From NCBI RefSeq assembly GCF_016031655.1, contig NZ_JACCHQ010000007.1, positions 124,001-188,000 on the forward strand: a DNA stretch of 64,000 nucleotides, read 5' to 3'. The stretch comes from Bradyrhizobium glycinis. Lineage in GTDB: Bacteria; Pseudomonadota; Alphaproteobacteria; Rhizobiales; Xanthobacteraceae. How positions within the stretch are numbered: the first letter of the stretch is position 1; each line of letters starts with the position of its first letter. The position numbers and the translations under genes are program-made. The notes below the pieces were generated by a model. The model was given only the letters and a program-made list of their open reading frames with translations, searched no databases and had not been told where the DNA came from. Below, one piece after another: positions 41,685-51,779 of the stretch.

Positions 41685-44600
41685 TCACAGATCGGCCTGC
41701 TCGCGCACCGGCGCGTCCGTTCCGAGCTCGTCGAGGAGCTGCAACGCCTGCTGCAGGTCCGGCGTGTAAAAGCCTTCGCTGAATTTGCCGACGATCGGCA
41801 TGAGCAGGAGTCTTGCGTGTTCGCGCTTGCCGGCCTGATGCGACAGGCGCGCAAGGCTGACGGCGGTGCGAAGCTCCCAGGACAGCGCACCCTGCTTGCG
41901 TGCGGTCTCCAGCGAAAGGCCGAACAGGTCCTCCGCCTCCTGTACCGACGCCGGGTCGCCGTTGGACAGCGTGATCTCGCCTTGCAGGCGATAGACCTCG
42001 GCGAGATAGAAATGATCGCCGGTCCGCCTTGCAGTCGCAAGCGCACCATCCAGCGCGCGCAAGGCGGCGTCGCGCATCCCGACCTTGGCATAGGCTTCCG
42101 CGAGCAGACAGCGGAACCAGCAGCCGGCGAGCCAGGAATCCATCGCCTCGTACTCGTCGAGGCCGAAGCGCATCTGGCCGAGCCCTTCGTCGGCTTCGCC
42201 GAGCTGAGCCAGCGCCCAGCCGCGCAGGATCGCCGCCTGCTGCTTCCAGTGCAGAAAATTGTGCTCGGTGGCAATGATCATGGCGCGGTTGGCGTGGTCG
42301 CGCGTGCCTTCGACGTCGCGCAAATGCTGGCGGAGATAGGCTCCGAACACCAGCGCGAAGGCGAGCGTGAAGGGGTGACGGATCTTCTCGGCGTTCGCGA
42401 TCGCCTGCTCGCTGTGCTGGCGCGCCGCGTCGGGCCGGCCGAGGAACCACAGGAGGTAACCGAGATAGGACAGCGAAACGACACCGGGATCGATGCCGTG
42501 CCGTTCCATCAGGTCGGAGTGCAGATCGGGGCTGAACAGGTTGATGCAGCGGTGCAAATGGTGCTGCGAGGCTGCAAAGCGGCCGCGATAGAGCATGGTC
42601 ATCGCGATCGCGCGGTGCGCCTCGATCAGATAGCCGGTCTGCTGCGCCGGCTGCGTCCGCTCGTTCAGCCGCTCGCGCTTGGCGAACTTCAACAGCTCGA
42701 CGCTGAGATCGTGCGCGCGGGTGAGATCGGCCCGGATGAAATGGCACACCCAGAGCCCGCGCGTCGCCGCGAAGACTTTTTCGTCGTCATCGAGCTGACG
42801 GCCGAGCTCCAGCGCACGGATGTAGTTCTCCTCGACCTCCTGCACCGCGTAGCCCTTGGCGGCGATCAGCGCGTTGCCAAGCGCAATGCGCAGCTCGAGC
42901 TCCATCTCGTCCGCGCCCTGCATGCGCGCATTGGCCTGCACCACGTTAAGGCCGCGGCGCAGGTGGCCGATCGCCTCCAGATTGGCGCCGGTCTTAGCGG
43001 CCTGCTTGCCAGCCTTGAGCCAGAAGCTGGCGGCGCCCTCGCTCTGGGCGGATTCGGTCAAATGATGGGCGAGCAGCTCCGGTTCGCGCTCGGTCTTCTC
43101 CGGATACATCTCGGCGAGCACCTGGGCGATCCGCGCATGCAGCTTGCGCCGCTCGCTGTGCAACAGGCTCGCATGCGCGGCGTTCTGGATCATCACGTGC
43201 TTGAAGGAGTACAGCGCATCCGGCGGATGGCCGCGGCGCATGATCAGCCCCGCCTCCTCCAGATGGATGAGTGCCGCCTCGATCTGCTCAGCCGGCGTAT
43301 TGGCGACGGCGTGCAGCGTCTCGTAGGAGAACTCGCGGCCGATCGTGGCGCCAATCTGCGCGATGCGCTTGAAGGGTCCCATCCGGTCAAGCCGCGCCAT
43401 CAGCGAGTCGGTCAGGGTGGCCGGGATTGCGAGCTGCCGCCACGGTCCCGACAGCACAAAGCGCCCATGCCGCTCGGTGAGCAGATTGGATTCCAGAACC
43501 GTCTTGGTCAGCTCTTCCAGGAACAGCGGCACCCCGTCGGTCTTGACGATGATCTCCTCGACGACCTCCTTGGGCATCTCGCGTCCCGCGACGCGCTCGA
43601 CCAGCGTCGTGCGCAGCTGCCGGCTCAGGCGGTTCAGGACCAAGGTGGTGATGTGCGAATGCGCGTTCCAGCTCGGCTGGAATTCCGAGCGCGCGGTGAT
43701 GATCACCAGGATCGACCGATTCTGCACCCGATCGACCAGGAGGTCGATCACCTCGCGGGAGGTCGGGTCGATCCAATGCAAATCCTCGAACGCGATCACC
43801 AGTGGCATCTCGCGCGCAAGGCCGAGGAAATGGTTGACCAGCGCCGCGACGGTCGCGTCCTTCTGCTGCTGCGGCGACAGCTCAAGCGGCGGATAGCGAT
43901 CCCCGGTCGGTATCGACAGCAGCGCGGCAAACAGCGGGGTGACCTGCTCGATGTCGGCATCAGCGGCGGCGATCGCGTTCTCCAGGCTCGCCAGCGACAG
44001 CGCGGACGAATCCTCGCGATCGAGGCCGAGCGAGAATTTGAGCTGCTCGACGAACGGATGGAACGCGGTGGAGGTGTAATAGGGCGAGCACTGCAGCGAG
44101 ACCTGTCCATGCCGGTCGTCCGATATCCGCTCGAAGATCTCCTGGATGATGCGCGACTTGCCGATGCCGGGCTCGCCGAACTTGACCACGACCTGGCCGT
44201 CGCCGTCCTTGGCCTGCTGCCAGCGCCCCATCAACAGTGCAATCTCCTCCTCGCGGTTGACGAGCGGCGTCAGCCGCGTACCCATCGCCGCAGCGAAGCG
44301 GGTCTCCACCCGCGAGGCGCGCACCACGTGCCAGGCCTGGACCTTCTCGGGGATACCTTTCAAATCGTGGACGCCGAGATTGCGGTAGTCGAACTTCCCC
44401 TTCAGCAGCGCCTGCGTCGAGGCGGAGATCACCACGCCGTTGGGCGGCGCCAGGCCTTGCAGGCGCGCCGCGAGATTGACGGTTTCCCCGACCGCGGAAT
44501 CGCGTTCTTCGGTGCCCTGCCCGACCAGATCGCCGACCACGACGAGCCCGGTCGCGATCCCGATGCGGACGGCCGGTGAATGGCTGAGCGCACCGCGCGG

Positions 44601-45149
44601 CTCGACCGCGCGTGCCGTCGACAGCACCCGCACGATCTCGAGCCCGGCGCGCACCGCGCGCTCGGCATCGTCTTCATGGGCGGTCGGATAGCCGAAATAG
44701 ACCAGGATACCGTCGCCGACGAAACGGGCGGCAAAGCCCTCGTATTGCTTGACCACCCGGACGCAGGTCTCGCGAAAGTCCGCGATCATGTCGCGGACGT
44801 CCTCCGGATCGAACTGCGCGGACAGCGAGGTGGAATCCACCATGTCGCAGAACATGGTGGTGAGCTGGCGCCGTTCGGCTCCGACCTCCGGCCGGATTTG
44901 CGGACGCGGCGCCGCGGCCGGCGCCTCCGTGATTTCCGCTTGAAACAGTGCCGCCATCGCCCGCTGGAGCCGCTTCCGGTCGCCGAGCGGCAATCCGAGC
45001 TCGACCAGATCGGCTTCGGTGAGATCCCGGATGACATCGAGATCGAGGCGGTGCTGCGCGAAAAGATCGGTGTAGTGCCCGAGGCCGATACTCTCGAGCC
45101 AGTGCTTCAGCCCGCCTTCCAAACTCGTGCTCGGCTCGTTCTCCAGCAT
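41685..45149 (-). CDS. SAM domain-class III cyclase-AAA ATPase-TPR signalling protein
   Basis: A 1154-residue multidomain regulator. Residues ~8-70 form a SAM-type helical domain (HWLESIGLGHYTDLF, DLTEADLVELGL). A class III cyclase domain at ~88-270 has both metal Asp (MFCDMVDSTSL and ARFVGDGILVYFGY) and ETVNLAARLQGL. A STAND/AAA ATPase starts near residue 300 with P-loop GEPGIGKSRI and FEDLHWIDPTS. From ~700 to the end lie TPR-like helical repeats. Such proteins (like eukaryotic soluble adenylyl cyclase) join nucleotide signalling to a ligand-gated ATPase. It is divergent from the NRPS across 136 bases and could sense or regulate it. Confidence 0.9.
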   Translation of the reverse strand: MLENEPSTSLEGGLKHWLESIGLGHYTDLFAQHRLDLDVIRDLTEADLVELGLPLGDRKRLQRAMAALFQAEITEAPAAAPRPQIRPEVGAERRQLTTMFCDMVDSTSLSAQFDPEDVRDMIADFRETCVRVVKQYEGFAARFVGDGILVYFGYPTAHEDDAERAVRAGLEIVRVLSTARAVEPRGALSHSPAVRIGIATGLVVVGDLVGQGTEERDSAVGETVNLAARLQGLAPPNGVVISASTQALLKGKFDYRNLGVHDLKGIPEKVQAWHVVRASRVETRFAAAMGTRLTPLVNREEEIALLMGRWQQAKDGDGQVVVKFGEPGIGKSRIIQEIFERISDDRHGQVSLQCSPYYTSTAFHPFVEQLKFSLGLDREDSSALSLASLENAIAAADADIEQVTPLFAALLSIPTGDRYPPLELSPQQQKDATVAALVNHFLGLAREMPLVIAFEDLHWIDPTSREVIDLLVDRVQNRSILVIITARSEFQPSWNAHSHITTLVLNRLSRQLRTTLVERVAGREMPKEVVEEIIVKTDGVPLFLEELTKTVLESNLLTERHGRFVLSGPWRQLAIPATLTDSLMARLDRMGPFKRIAQIGATIGREFSYETLHAVANTPAEQIEAALIHLEEAGLIMRRGHPPDALYSFKHVMIQNAAHASLLHSERRKLHARIAQVLAEMYPEKTEREPELLAHHLTESAQSEGAASFWLKAGKQAAKTGANLEAIGHLRRGLNVVQANARMQGADEMELELRIALGNALIAAKGYAVQEVEENYIRALELGRQLDDDEKVFAATRGLWVCHFIRADLTRAHDLSVELLKFAKRERLNERTQPAQQTGYLIEAHRAIAMTMLYRGRFAASQHHLHRCINLFSPDLHSDLMERHGIDPGVVSLSYLGYLLWFLGRPDAARQHSEQAIANAEKIRHPFTLAFALVFGAYLRQHLRDVEGTRDHANRAMIIATEHNFLHWKQQAAILRGWALAQLGEADEGLGQMRFGLDEYEAMDSWLAGCWFRCLLAEAYAKVGMRDAALRALDGALATARRTGDHFYLAEVYRLQGEITLSNGDPASVQEAEDLFGLSLETARKQGALSWELRTAVSLARLSHQAGKREHARLLLMPIVGKFSEGFYTPDLQQALQLLDELGTDAPVREQADL

Positions 45150-45285
45150 CGTGATTCTGCCCGACCCTCACTCCGTTGAAGGGCTCGATGGCCCCTCAAC
45201 CACAGATTTTGGGGCCCAAACTTCACCTCGGACTGGACGCATTCCCCAACTTCTTGGAAGAATAACTTAATCGGACCAAAAGGGA

Positions 45286-48200
45286 ATGGCGTTGTCGGAC
45301 ATTGCATCCGGAGTGGACGAAGCATCAGCCGGCACCACGGCCGAAACGAAGATATTTGCCCATATCAGCGGCCTTCTCGAATTCCACGCCCGCAGGATGC
45401 CGGCGGCACCCGCACTCCTCGCTCCCGGTCGGCCGGCGCTCAGCTATGGCGCGCTGGCCGAGTCGATCCGGCAACTGGTCCGTAGCTTGCGTGAACTCGG
45501 CATCGGTCCCGCAGACCGCATCGCGGTCGCGCTGCCGCGCGGCGCCGATACTGCGCTGGCGCTGATCGCAGTCGCATCGGGCTGCGCCTGCGTCCCCGTC
45601 AACCCCGATCTGACGGCGGACGAGCTGCAACGCTATTTCAGCGAACTGAAGCTGACCGCGCTCGTGACCCGGGCCGACATGAACTCGGCGAGCCGTGACG
45701 TTGCCCGGGTGCTCGACATCGCCGTGATCGAATTCGTGGCGGGGCCTGCCCACGATCTCGGCGGCTGCGCGTTCATCGCTCCGGCGATCGCTCCGGCCAA
45801 CGCCGGCGGCGCTTCGCGCGGCGACGACGATGCGTTCATCCTGCTGACGTCAGGCACGGCGGCGCGGCCGAAAATGGTGCCGCTGACCCATCGCAATGTC
45901 TGCCTGTCCGCTTACAATGCCGGCCATGTGCTGTCGCTCACGACGCACGATCGCCTGCTCAACGTCCTGCCGCTGTTTCATGCCCATGGCTTGATCTCCG
46001 GCCTGCTCACGGCGCTGGCCGCGGGCTCCAGCGTGATCTGCACCGACGGTTTCGACGCAGCGTCCTTCTTCGGCTGGATGCGGGAGCTGCAACCGACCTG
46101 GTACACGGCGGTGCCGACCATTCATCGCGCATTGCTGACGGCGGCGGAGGCGAACCCGGACCGCGCCCGACCGTCGTCGCTGCGCGTGATCCGGTCGGCT
46201 TCGGCCTCCCTCGCGCCGGCGATTCTCGCCGGGCTGGAGACGACGTTCGGCGTTCCCGTGCTCGAGACCTACGGCATGACCGAGGCGGCCTCGCAGATCG
46301 CGGCCAATCCGTTCGAGCTGCGCAAGGTCGGGTCGGTCGGCCGCGCCGCCGGCCCGGAGATCGCCATCATGGACGAGACCGGCCGCACGCTCGCAAGCGG
46401 CGCGCACGGCGAGATCGTGCTGCGCGGGCCGAACATGAGCCGCGGCTATTACAATGACGAGGCGGCGACGCGGGCCGCATTCCGCAACGGCTGGTTCAGG
46501 ACCGGCGACCTCGGCTATCTCGATGACGACGGCTATCTCTTCATCGTTGGCCGCATCAAGGACGTCATCAACCGCGGCGGGCAGAAGATCTCGCCGCTGG
46601 AGGTGGAAGACGTCCTGCTCAGCCATCCGGCGGTGCTGGAAGCCGGCGTGTTCGCGATCCCGCACGAGAAGCTCGGAGAGAACGTCGCGGCCGTCGTGGT
46701 GCTGCGGCCGAATGCCGAGGCGACCTCGGACCAGTTGCGGCAATTCGCACGAAAGCGGCTTGCGGCCTACAAGGTGCCGAGCCTGATCCGCAGCGTGGCG
46801 GCGCTGCCGAAGGGCGCCAGCGGCAAGGTCAAGCGCAATGCCCTTGCCGAGCTGATCGCAACCGTCGAGGCGGGGGACGAGACCCGGCTGCCGCGCAATG
46901 CGACCGAGAGCCAGCTCGCCGAGATCTGGGCCGGCCTGTTGGAGCTGCCGCAGGTCGGCGCGGACCAGGACGTCTTCGCGCTCGGCGCGGATTCGCTCGC
47001 GGTGACACAGATGCGCTCGCGCCTGCGCGACCGCTTCAACGTCGACTTCTCGTTCGAGGACATCTTCGATTGCCCGACGGTCGCAACGCTCGCGGCCCGG
47101 ATCGAGACCGCCGCAAGCCGGCGCAAGACGGCGCTGCCGGCGTGGCACCGGCTTTCGGGCACCGACGCACCGCTGTCGTTCCAGCAGCAGCGGATGTACG
47201 TGCTCTCGCGGCTGGACCCGACCCGGTACAATTACAATGTCGTCGAAGTCGCCGCCCTCAAGGGCCTGGTCGACGCCGCCGCGCTTGCTGCGAGCCTCGC
47301 TGCGATCTGCAGGCGCCATGAGGCGCTGCGCTCGGTCTTCGTCGAGCGCCAGGGCGAGCCGGTGCAGCTCGTGCTGTCATCGGCACCGCGGTTAGAGCGC
47401 ATCAAGCTCAAGCCATGCCCCGCCGGCAGGCGGCCTGCGGCAATCCGGCGCGAGGCGCTTAAGCTTGCGCAACATGAGTTCGACCTGGCCCACGCGCCGC
47501 CCCTAAAGGCGACACTGCTGTCGTTCGACAGGAACAGCCATGCGCTGGTGGTCAACGTCCATCACCTCGCCACCGATGGCTGGTCGCAGCGGCTGTTCTG
47601 GGAGGAGCTCGCCGTCCATTATGCCGCGGCGCGCAAGAAGCATTCGGCCGCACTGCCGCCGCCCGCTTTCCAATATCGCGACTTCGCACTCTGGCAGCAA
47701 AGCTGGGCGCAGACGCCCGCGGCCAGGGAGCAGCTCGATTATTGGCGGGCCCAGCTCGACGGCGTCACCATGCTGCCGCTGCGAACCGACAGACCCAGAC
47801 CGCAGATCTGGAGCGGACACGGCGCGCGCCACTCTCTCGAATTCTCAAAATCCCTGTCGGCCGAGCTGCGCACGCTGAGCCAGAACCAGGGCGTCACGCC
47901 GTTCATGACGCTGCTCGCCGCCTTCCAGTGCCTGTTGTTCCGCCATACCTCGCATGAGGATGTCGCCACGGGATCGCTGATCGCCAACCGCAACCAGATC
48001 GAGAGCGAACGCCTGATCGGGCTGTTCGCCAACACCCTGGTCCTGCGCAATGATTTCAGCGGCGATCCGAGCTTCGGTGAGATGTTGCGGCGGGTGCGAC
48101 AGGTCACGCTGGACGCCTACCGCAACCAGGACCTTCCGATCGAGGAGGTGTTGCGCGCATTGCAGGTCGCACGCCGCAGCGACGGCAATCCGCTGTTCCG

Positions 48201-51200
48201 GATCATGTTCATCCTCCAGAACGCCTCGATCGAGGCGGCGCGCTTTCCCGGCCTGTCGACGCGGCGGCTGGAAGTCGATCCCAGGGTGGCGCGCTTCGAC
48301 ATCACGCTCGAACTGGTCGAGGCCGATGGCCGCTTCACCGGCTTCTTCGAATATGCCACCGATCTGTTCGATGCCGCGACGATCGAAGCCATGGCGGCCC
48401 AGTTCAAGACGCTGCTCAAGGCCGTCATCGCCGATCCGGAGCAGCGGATCTCGCGCCTGCCGCTCCTGACCGAGGCCGAACGCAGGCAAGCGCTGGCGAA
48501 AGGCCGGGGCGTGCCGGCCAATTTCACCACACGCGGCAATTTAAGCGAACGCTTCGAGCGCCAGGCGAGGAAGACGCCGAACGCCGTCGCGGTCTCGGAC
48601 GGTCGCACGTCCCTGACCTATCGCGAGCTGGCGCACCGCAGCCGGGCGGCCGCGCGATGGCTGGCCCGCGAGGGCGTCGGCGCCGAGAGCGTGGTTGCCC
48701 TGCTCGCGGAGCGCGGGCCCGACCTGCTCGCCGCGATGATCGCGGTGCAGCGCGTCGGCGCCGCCTTCCTCAATCTCGATCCCGACCAGCCGACGGCGCG
48801 GCTCTCCACCATCCTCGGATCGAGCTGTGCCCATGTGCTGCTGACCGGACGGGCGCAATCCGCCATGGTCGAGACCCTGCTCGAACCGCTGGTCGAGCGC
48901 GTCCAGGTGGCAGAGCTCGACGACGCGGTCGCGACAAGGGCAGGCACGCCGGCCCGCGCCGCACGGCGCGCCGCCTCGAGCCTTGCCTATCTCGTCTATA
49001 CGTCCGGCTCCTCCGGCGCGCCGAAGGGCGTCATGATCGAGCAGCGCGGCCTGTCGAACCATCTGGCCTCGCTCATCTCCGAGCTCGGCCTCTCCGCCAG
49101 GGACGTGATCGCACAGACCGCGCCGCAGAGCTTCGTCATCTCGGTCTGGCAATTCCTCGCCGGGCCGATGGTCGGCGCGCGCGTCCATGTCTGCGGCAAC
49201 GCGATCGTGCAGGACCCGATGCTGCTGGCGCGGGAGATCGAGCGCGAGGGCATCACCGTGCTCGAGATCGTGCCCTCGCTGCTGCGCCTCATTCTCGAGC
49301 GTATGGACGAGGCGCCGATCCGGCAAGCCTTCGCGAAGCTGCGGCTGCTGATCTCGACCGGCGAGCCGTTGCCCGTCGACCTCTGCCGCGCCTGGTTTGC
49401 CCGCTGCGCGAGGGTGCCGCTGATCAATGCCTATGGCGCCTCGGAATGCTCCGACGACGTCTCCCTGCATCGCCTGACCAACGCGCCGGCGACCGCGACG
49501 GCCAACGTTCCGGTCGGGGCGCCGCTGCCGAACACGCAGCTCTACGTGCTCGACGCAAACCTCCAGCCGCAACCGATCGGCGTGACCGGCGAACTCTGCA
49601 TCGGCGGCGCCGGAATCGGCCGCGGCTACATCAATGATCCCGCGCAGAGCCGGCAGCGTTTTCTGCCCGATCCGTTCTCGCGCCAGGCCGGCAGCCGGCT
49701 CTACCGGACCGGCGATCTGGCCCGGCGCCGCGCCGACGGGACGATCGAATGCCTCGGCCGCGCCGACCATCAGGTCAAGGTCCGTGGCTATCGTGTCGAG
49801 CTCAAGGAGATCGAGAACGCGCTGGCCGAGCATCGAAGCGTGCGCGCCGCTATCGTCGAACCGCGCCGCGAGGCGAGCGGCGACGTCAGGCTGATCGCCC
49901 ATGTCGCCGCCAAGCCTGGCAGCCGCAGCAGTGCCAGCGAGCTGCGCGATTTCCTGAAGAGCCGCCTGCCCGGCCACGCCATCCCCTCCGCCTTCCTGTT
50001 CCTGGATCAGGTGCCGCTCAATGCCCATGGCAAGATCGACCGCTCGGCGCTGCTGGCGTCCGTACCGCCGGAAACGTCCGGCCCGGATGCGGTCGTCCCG
50101 GCGCGGCGCTTCACCGAAAAGGTGCTCTCCGACATCTGGATCGACCTGCTGAACGTCGAGCGCATCAGTGTTACCGACAATTTCTTCGACCTCGGCGGCC
50201 ATTCGCTGCTGGCCGGCCAGGTAATGGCGCGCATCGCGCGGGCGCTAGGAATCTCGCTACCGATCAAGACCATCTTCGAGGCGCCGACGATCGAATGGTT
50301 GGCGCGGCGGGTCGACCAGGCCTTGGCCACGAAGCCGCACGAGCCTGCCGCAAGCCAGCCACGATCGGCTGCGGGCGGACCGCCTGCGCCTTCCATCGGG
50401 CAGGACCAAATGCTGCACATCGAGCGGAATCTGCCGGGGCTGCCGCAGTTCAATTTGCCCTTCGCCTTCCGTCTGCGGGGTCCGCTCGATTCGGCCGCCC
50501 TGGCCAGGGCGATCGACGACGTGGTGCGCCGGCACGAATCGCTGCGCAGCGCGTTCGCCTGGAACGGCGATGAGCCGCAAAGCCGCATCGCCGCGCCGCG
50601 CACGCTCGGCCGAATCATGACGGTCGAGACGATCGGCGACGGCCATCTCCACAACAACAAGCGGCGCAAGGCGCTCGAGCTCAGGAAGATCGATCTCCTG
50701 ATCGAGCAGGAGACCTATACTCCGATCGACATCACGCGCGCGCCGCTGTTGCGCGCCCGGCTGTTGCGGCTCCACGACGACGATCACGTGCTGCTGCTGA
50801 CGCTGCATCACGCCGTCGTCGACGGCTGGTCGATCGGCGTGCTGTTCGAGGAACTGTCGAGCCGCTATGCCGCGCTGGCCGGATATCCGTCCGCGCCATT
50901 GCCGAAGCCACCGCCAGCCTTTTCGGATGTCGCACGCTGGCAGCGCTGGTGGTGCGGCACCGACGCGGCGCGCCGCCAGGCTGCCGACTGGACCGAGAAC
51001 TTGCGCGGAGCGGGTCCCCTCTTCGACGGCGAATCGAGCCCGGGCGCCTCCACCGGGCATCATCCGGTCAGCCTCGAGCGCGAGCTGATCGCCCGGCTGA
51101 CGGCGTTTGCCGGCCAGCACAATTGCACGCTGTTCATGTGCCTGCTCACCGGCCTGAAAGCCATGCTGCTGGCCCGGACGGGCCGTACCGACATCGCCGT

Positions 51201-51729
51201 CGCGACCGCGACGGCCAATCGTGCCCAGCCGGACACCGACCGGATCATCGGCCCGTTCGAAAACACGGTGATCGTCCGCACGACAATCACGCCGGACCTG
51301 TCGTTCGCGGAGGCCCTGATGCGGGTGCGCCAGAGCGTGCTCGAGGCGCATACACGGCAGGAGCTGCCGTTCAACATCCTGGCCGATCGATTGGAGCAGG
51401 AGGGGATCGATCCGGCCTCGCTGCTCCAGGTCTATTTCACGCTGCAGAATCCGCTGCGCCAGCCGCTCGATCTCCCGGATCTCGCGACAGAATCGATCGG
51501 CAACGTCGCGCGCGAAGGCCAGCCGGTGCTGCCGATCGACCAGACCTGGCTGTCGCTGATGCTCAAGGAGCGCCCGACCGGCCTTACCGGCTCCTGCAAT
51601 TACAAGCGCGATTTGCTCGAGGGCCGAGTGGTCGGCGAATGGATGGATGATCTCGTCGCGCTGCTGACGGCGGCGATCGCCCAGCCCAACGCACCACTCG
51701 GCAGGTTGCTCGCGCGCAGGGCCGCTTGA
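45286..51729 (+). CDS. Nonribosomal peptide synthetase, A-PCP-C-A-PCP-C, no thioesterase
   Basis: A 2147-residue NRPS, ATG 45286 with AAAAGGGA upstream. A1 (~30-520) has LLTSGTAARPKMVPLTH at ~186 and YGMTEAASQ at 329. Its LPLFHAHGLISGLL and WYTAVPTIHRALL segments resemble Pcs60/AAE3 acyl-CoA ligases rather than amino-acid domains. PCP1 carries Ser570 (LGADSL). C1 has HHLATDG (759-765). A2 (~1085-1580) has YTSGSSGAPKG at 1238 but FVISVW where FDxSVW is usual. PCP2 carries Ser1640 (LGGHSL). The terminal C2 has intact HHAVVDG (1841-1847). With no TE or reductase, release is probably by C2 onto an amine or alcohol. Predicted product class: N-acyl amino acid derivative; identity unknown. Confidence 0.93.
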   Translation: MALSDIASGVDEASAGTTAETKIFAHISGLLEFHARRMPAAPALLAPGRPALSYGALAESIRQLVRSLRELGIGPADRIAVALPRGADTALALIAVASGCACVPVNPDLTADELQRYFSELKLTALVTRADMNSASRDVARVLDIAVIEFVAGPAHDLGGCAFIAPAIAPANAGGASRGDDDAFILLTSGTAARPKMVPLTHRNVCLSAYNAGHVLSLTTHDRLLNVLPLFHAHGLISGLLTALAAGSSVICTDGFDAASFFGWMRELQPTWYTAVPTIHRALLTAAEANPDRARPSSLRVIRSASASLAPAILAGLETTFGVPVLETYGMTEAASQIAANPFELRKVGSVGRAAGPEIAIMDETGRTLASGAHGEIVLRGPNMSRGYYNDEAATRAAFRNGWFRTGDLGYLDDDGYLFIVGRIKDVINRGGQKISPLEVEDVLLSHPAVLEAGVFAIPHEKLGENVAAVVVLRPNAEATSDQLRQFARKRLAAYKVPSLIRSVAALPKGASGKVKRNALAELIATVEAGDETRLPRNATESQLAEIWAGLLELPQVGADQDVFALGADSLAVTQMRSRLRDRFNVDFSFEDIFDCPTVATLAARIETAASRRKTALPAWHRLSGTDAPLSFQQQRMYVLSRLDPTRYNYNVVEVAALKGLVDAAALAASLAAICRRHEALRSVFVERQGEPVQLVLSSAPRLERIKLKPCPAGRRPAAIRREALKLAQHEFDLAHAPPLKATLLSFDRNSHALVVNVHHLATDGWSQRLFWEELAVHYAAARKKHSAALPPPAFQYRDFALWQQSWAQTPAAREQLDYWRAQLDGVTMLPLRTDRPRPQIWSGHGARHSLEFSKSLSAELRTLSQNQGVTPFMTLLAAFQCLLFRHTSHEDVATGSLIANRNQIESERLIGLFANTLVLRNDFSGDPSFGEMLRRVRQVTLDAYRNQDLPIEEVLRALQVARRSDGNPLFRIMFILQNASIEAARFPGLSTRRLEVDPRVARFDITLELVEADGRFTGFFEYATDLFDAATIEAMAAQFKTLLKAVIADPEQRISRLPLLTEAERRQALAKGRGVPANFTTRGNLSERFERQARKTPNAVAVSDGRTSLTYRELAHRSRAAARWLAREGVGAESVVALLAERGPDLLAAMIAVQRVGAAFLNLDPDQPTARLSTILGSSCAHVLLTGRAQSAMVETLLEPLVERVQVAELDDAVATRAGTPARAARRAASSLAYLVYTSGSSGAPKGVMIEQRGLSNHLASLISELGLSARDVIAQTAPQSFVISVWQFLAGPMVGARVHVCGNAIVQDPMLLAREIEREGITVLEIVPSLLRLILERMDEAPIRQAFAKLRLLISTGEPLPVDLCRAWFARCARVPLINAYGASECSDDVSLHRLTNAPATATANVPVGAPLPNTQLYVLDANLQPQPIGVTGELCIGGAGIGRGYINDPAQSRQRFLPDPFSRQAGSRLYRTGDLARRRADGTIECLGRADHQVKVRGYRVELKEIENALAEHRSVRAAIVEPRREASGDVRLIAHVAAKPGSRSSASELRDFLKSRLPGHAIPSAFLFLDQVPLNAHGKIDRSALLASVPPETSGPDAVVPARRFTEKVLSDIWIDLLNVERISVTDNFFDLGGHSLLAGQVMARIARALGISLPIKTIFEAPTIEWLARRVDQALATKPHEPAASQPRSAAGGPPAPSIGQDQMLHIERNLPGLPQFNLPFAFRLRGPLDSAALARAIDDVVRRHESLRSAFAWNGDEPQSRIAAPRTLGRIMTVETIGDGHLHNNKRRKALELRKIDLLIEQETYTPIDITRAPLLRARLLRLHDDDHVLLLTLHHAVVDGWSIGVLFEELSSRYAALAGYPSAPLPKPPPAFSDVARWQRWWCGTDAARRQAADWTENLRGAGPLFDGESSPGASTGHHPVSLERELIARLTAFAGQHNCTLFMCLLTGLKAMLLARTGRTDIAVATATANRAQPDTDRIIGPFENTVIVRTTITPDLSFAEALMRVRQSVLEAHTRQELPFNILADRLEQEGIDPASLLQVYFTLQNPLRQPLDLPDLATESIGNVAREGQPVLPIDQTWLSLMLKERPTGLTGSCNYKRDLLEGRVVGEWMDDLVALLTAAIAQPNAPLGRLLARRAA

Positions 51730-51779
51730 CCCCGCGACATCGCGCAAGAATACGGGTTCACGCGCCAAAGCTGTGAATG

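Noticed and set aside
41682..44579. Long plus-strand frame of 965 codons
   Set aside because: It mirrors the cyclase-ATPase-TPR gene on the other strand; high GC keeps the shadow frame open. Composition is Arg/Gly/Leu-rich without domain motifs.
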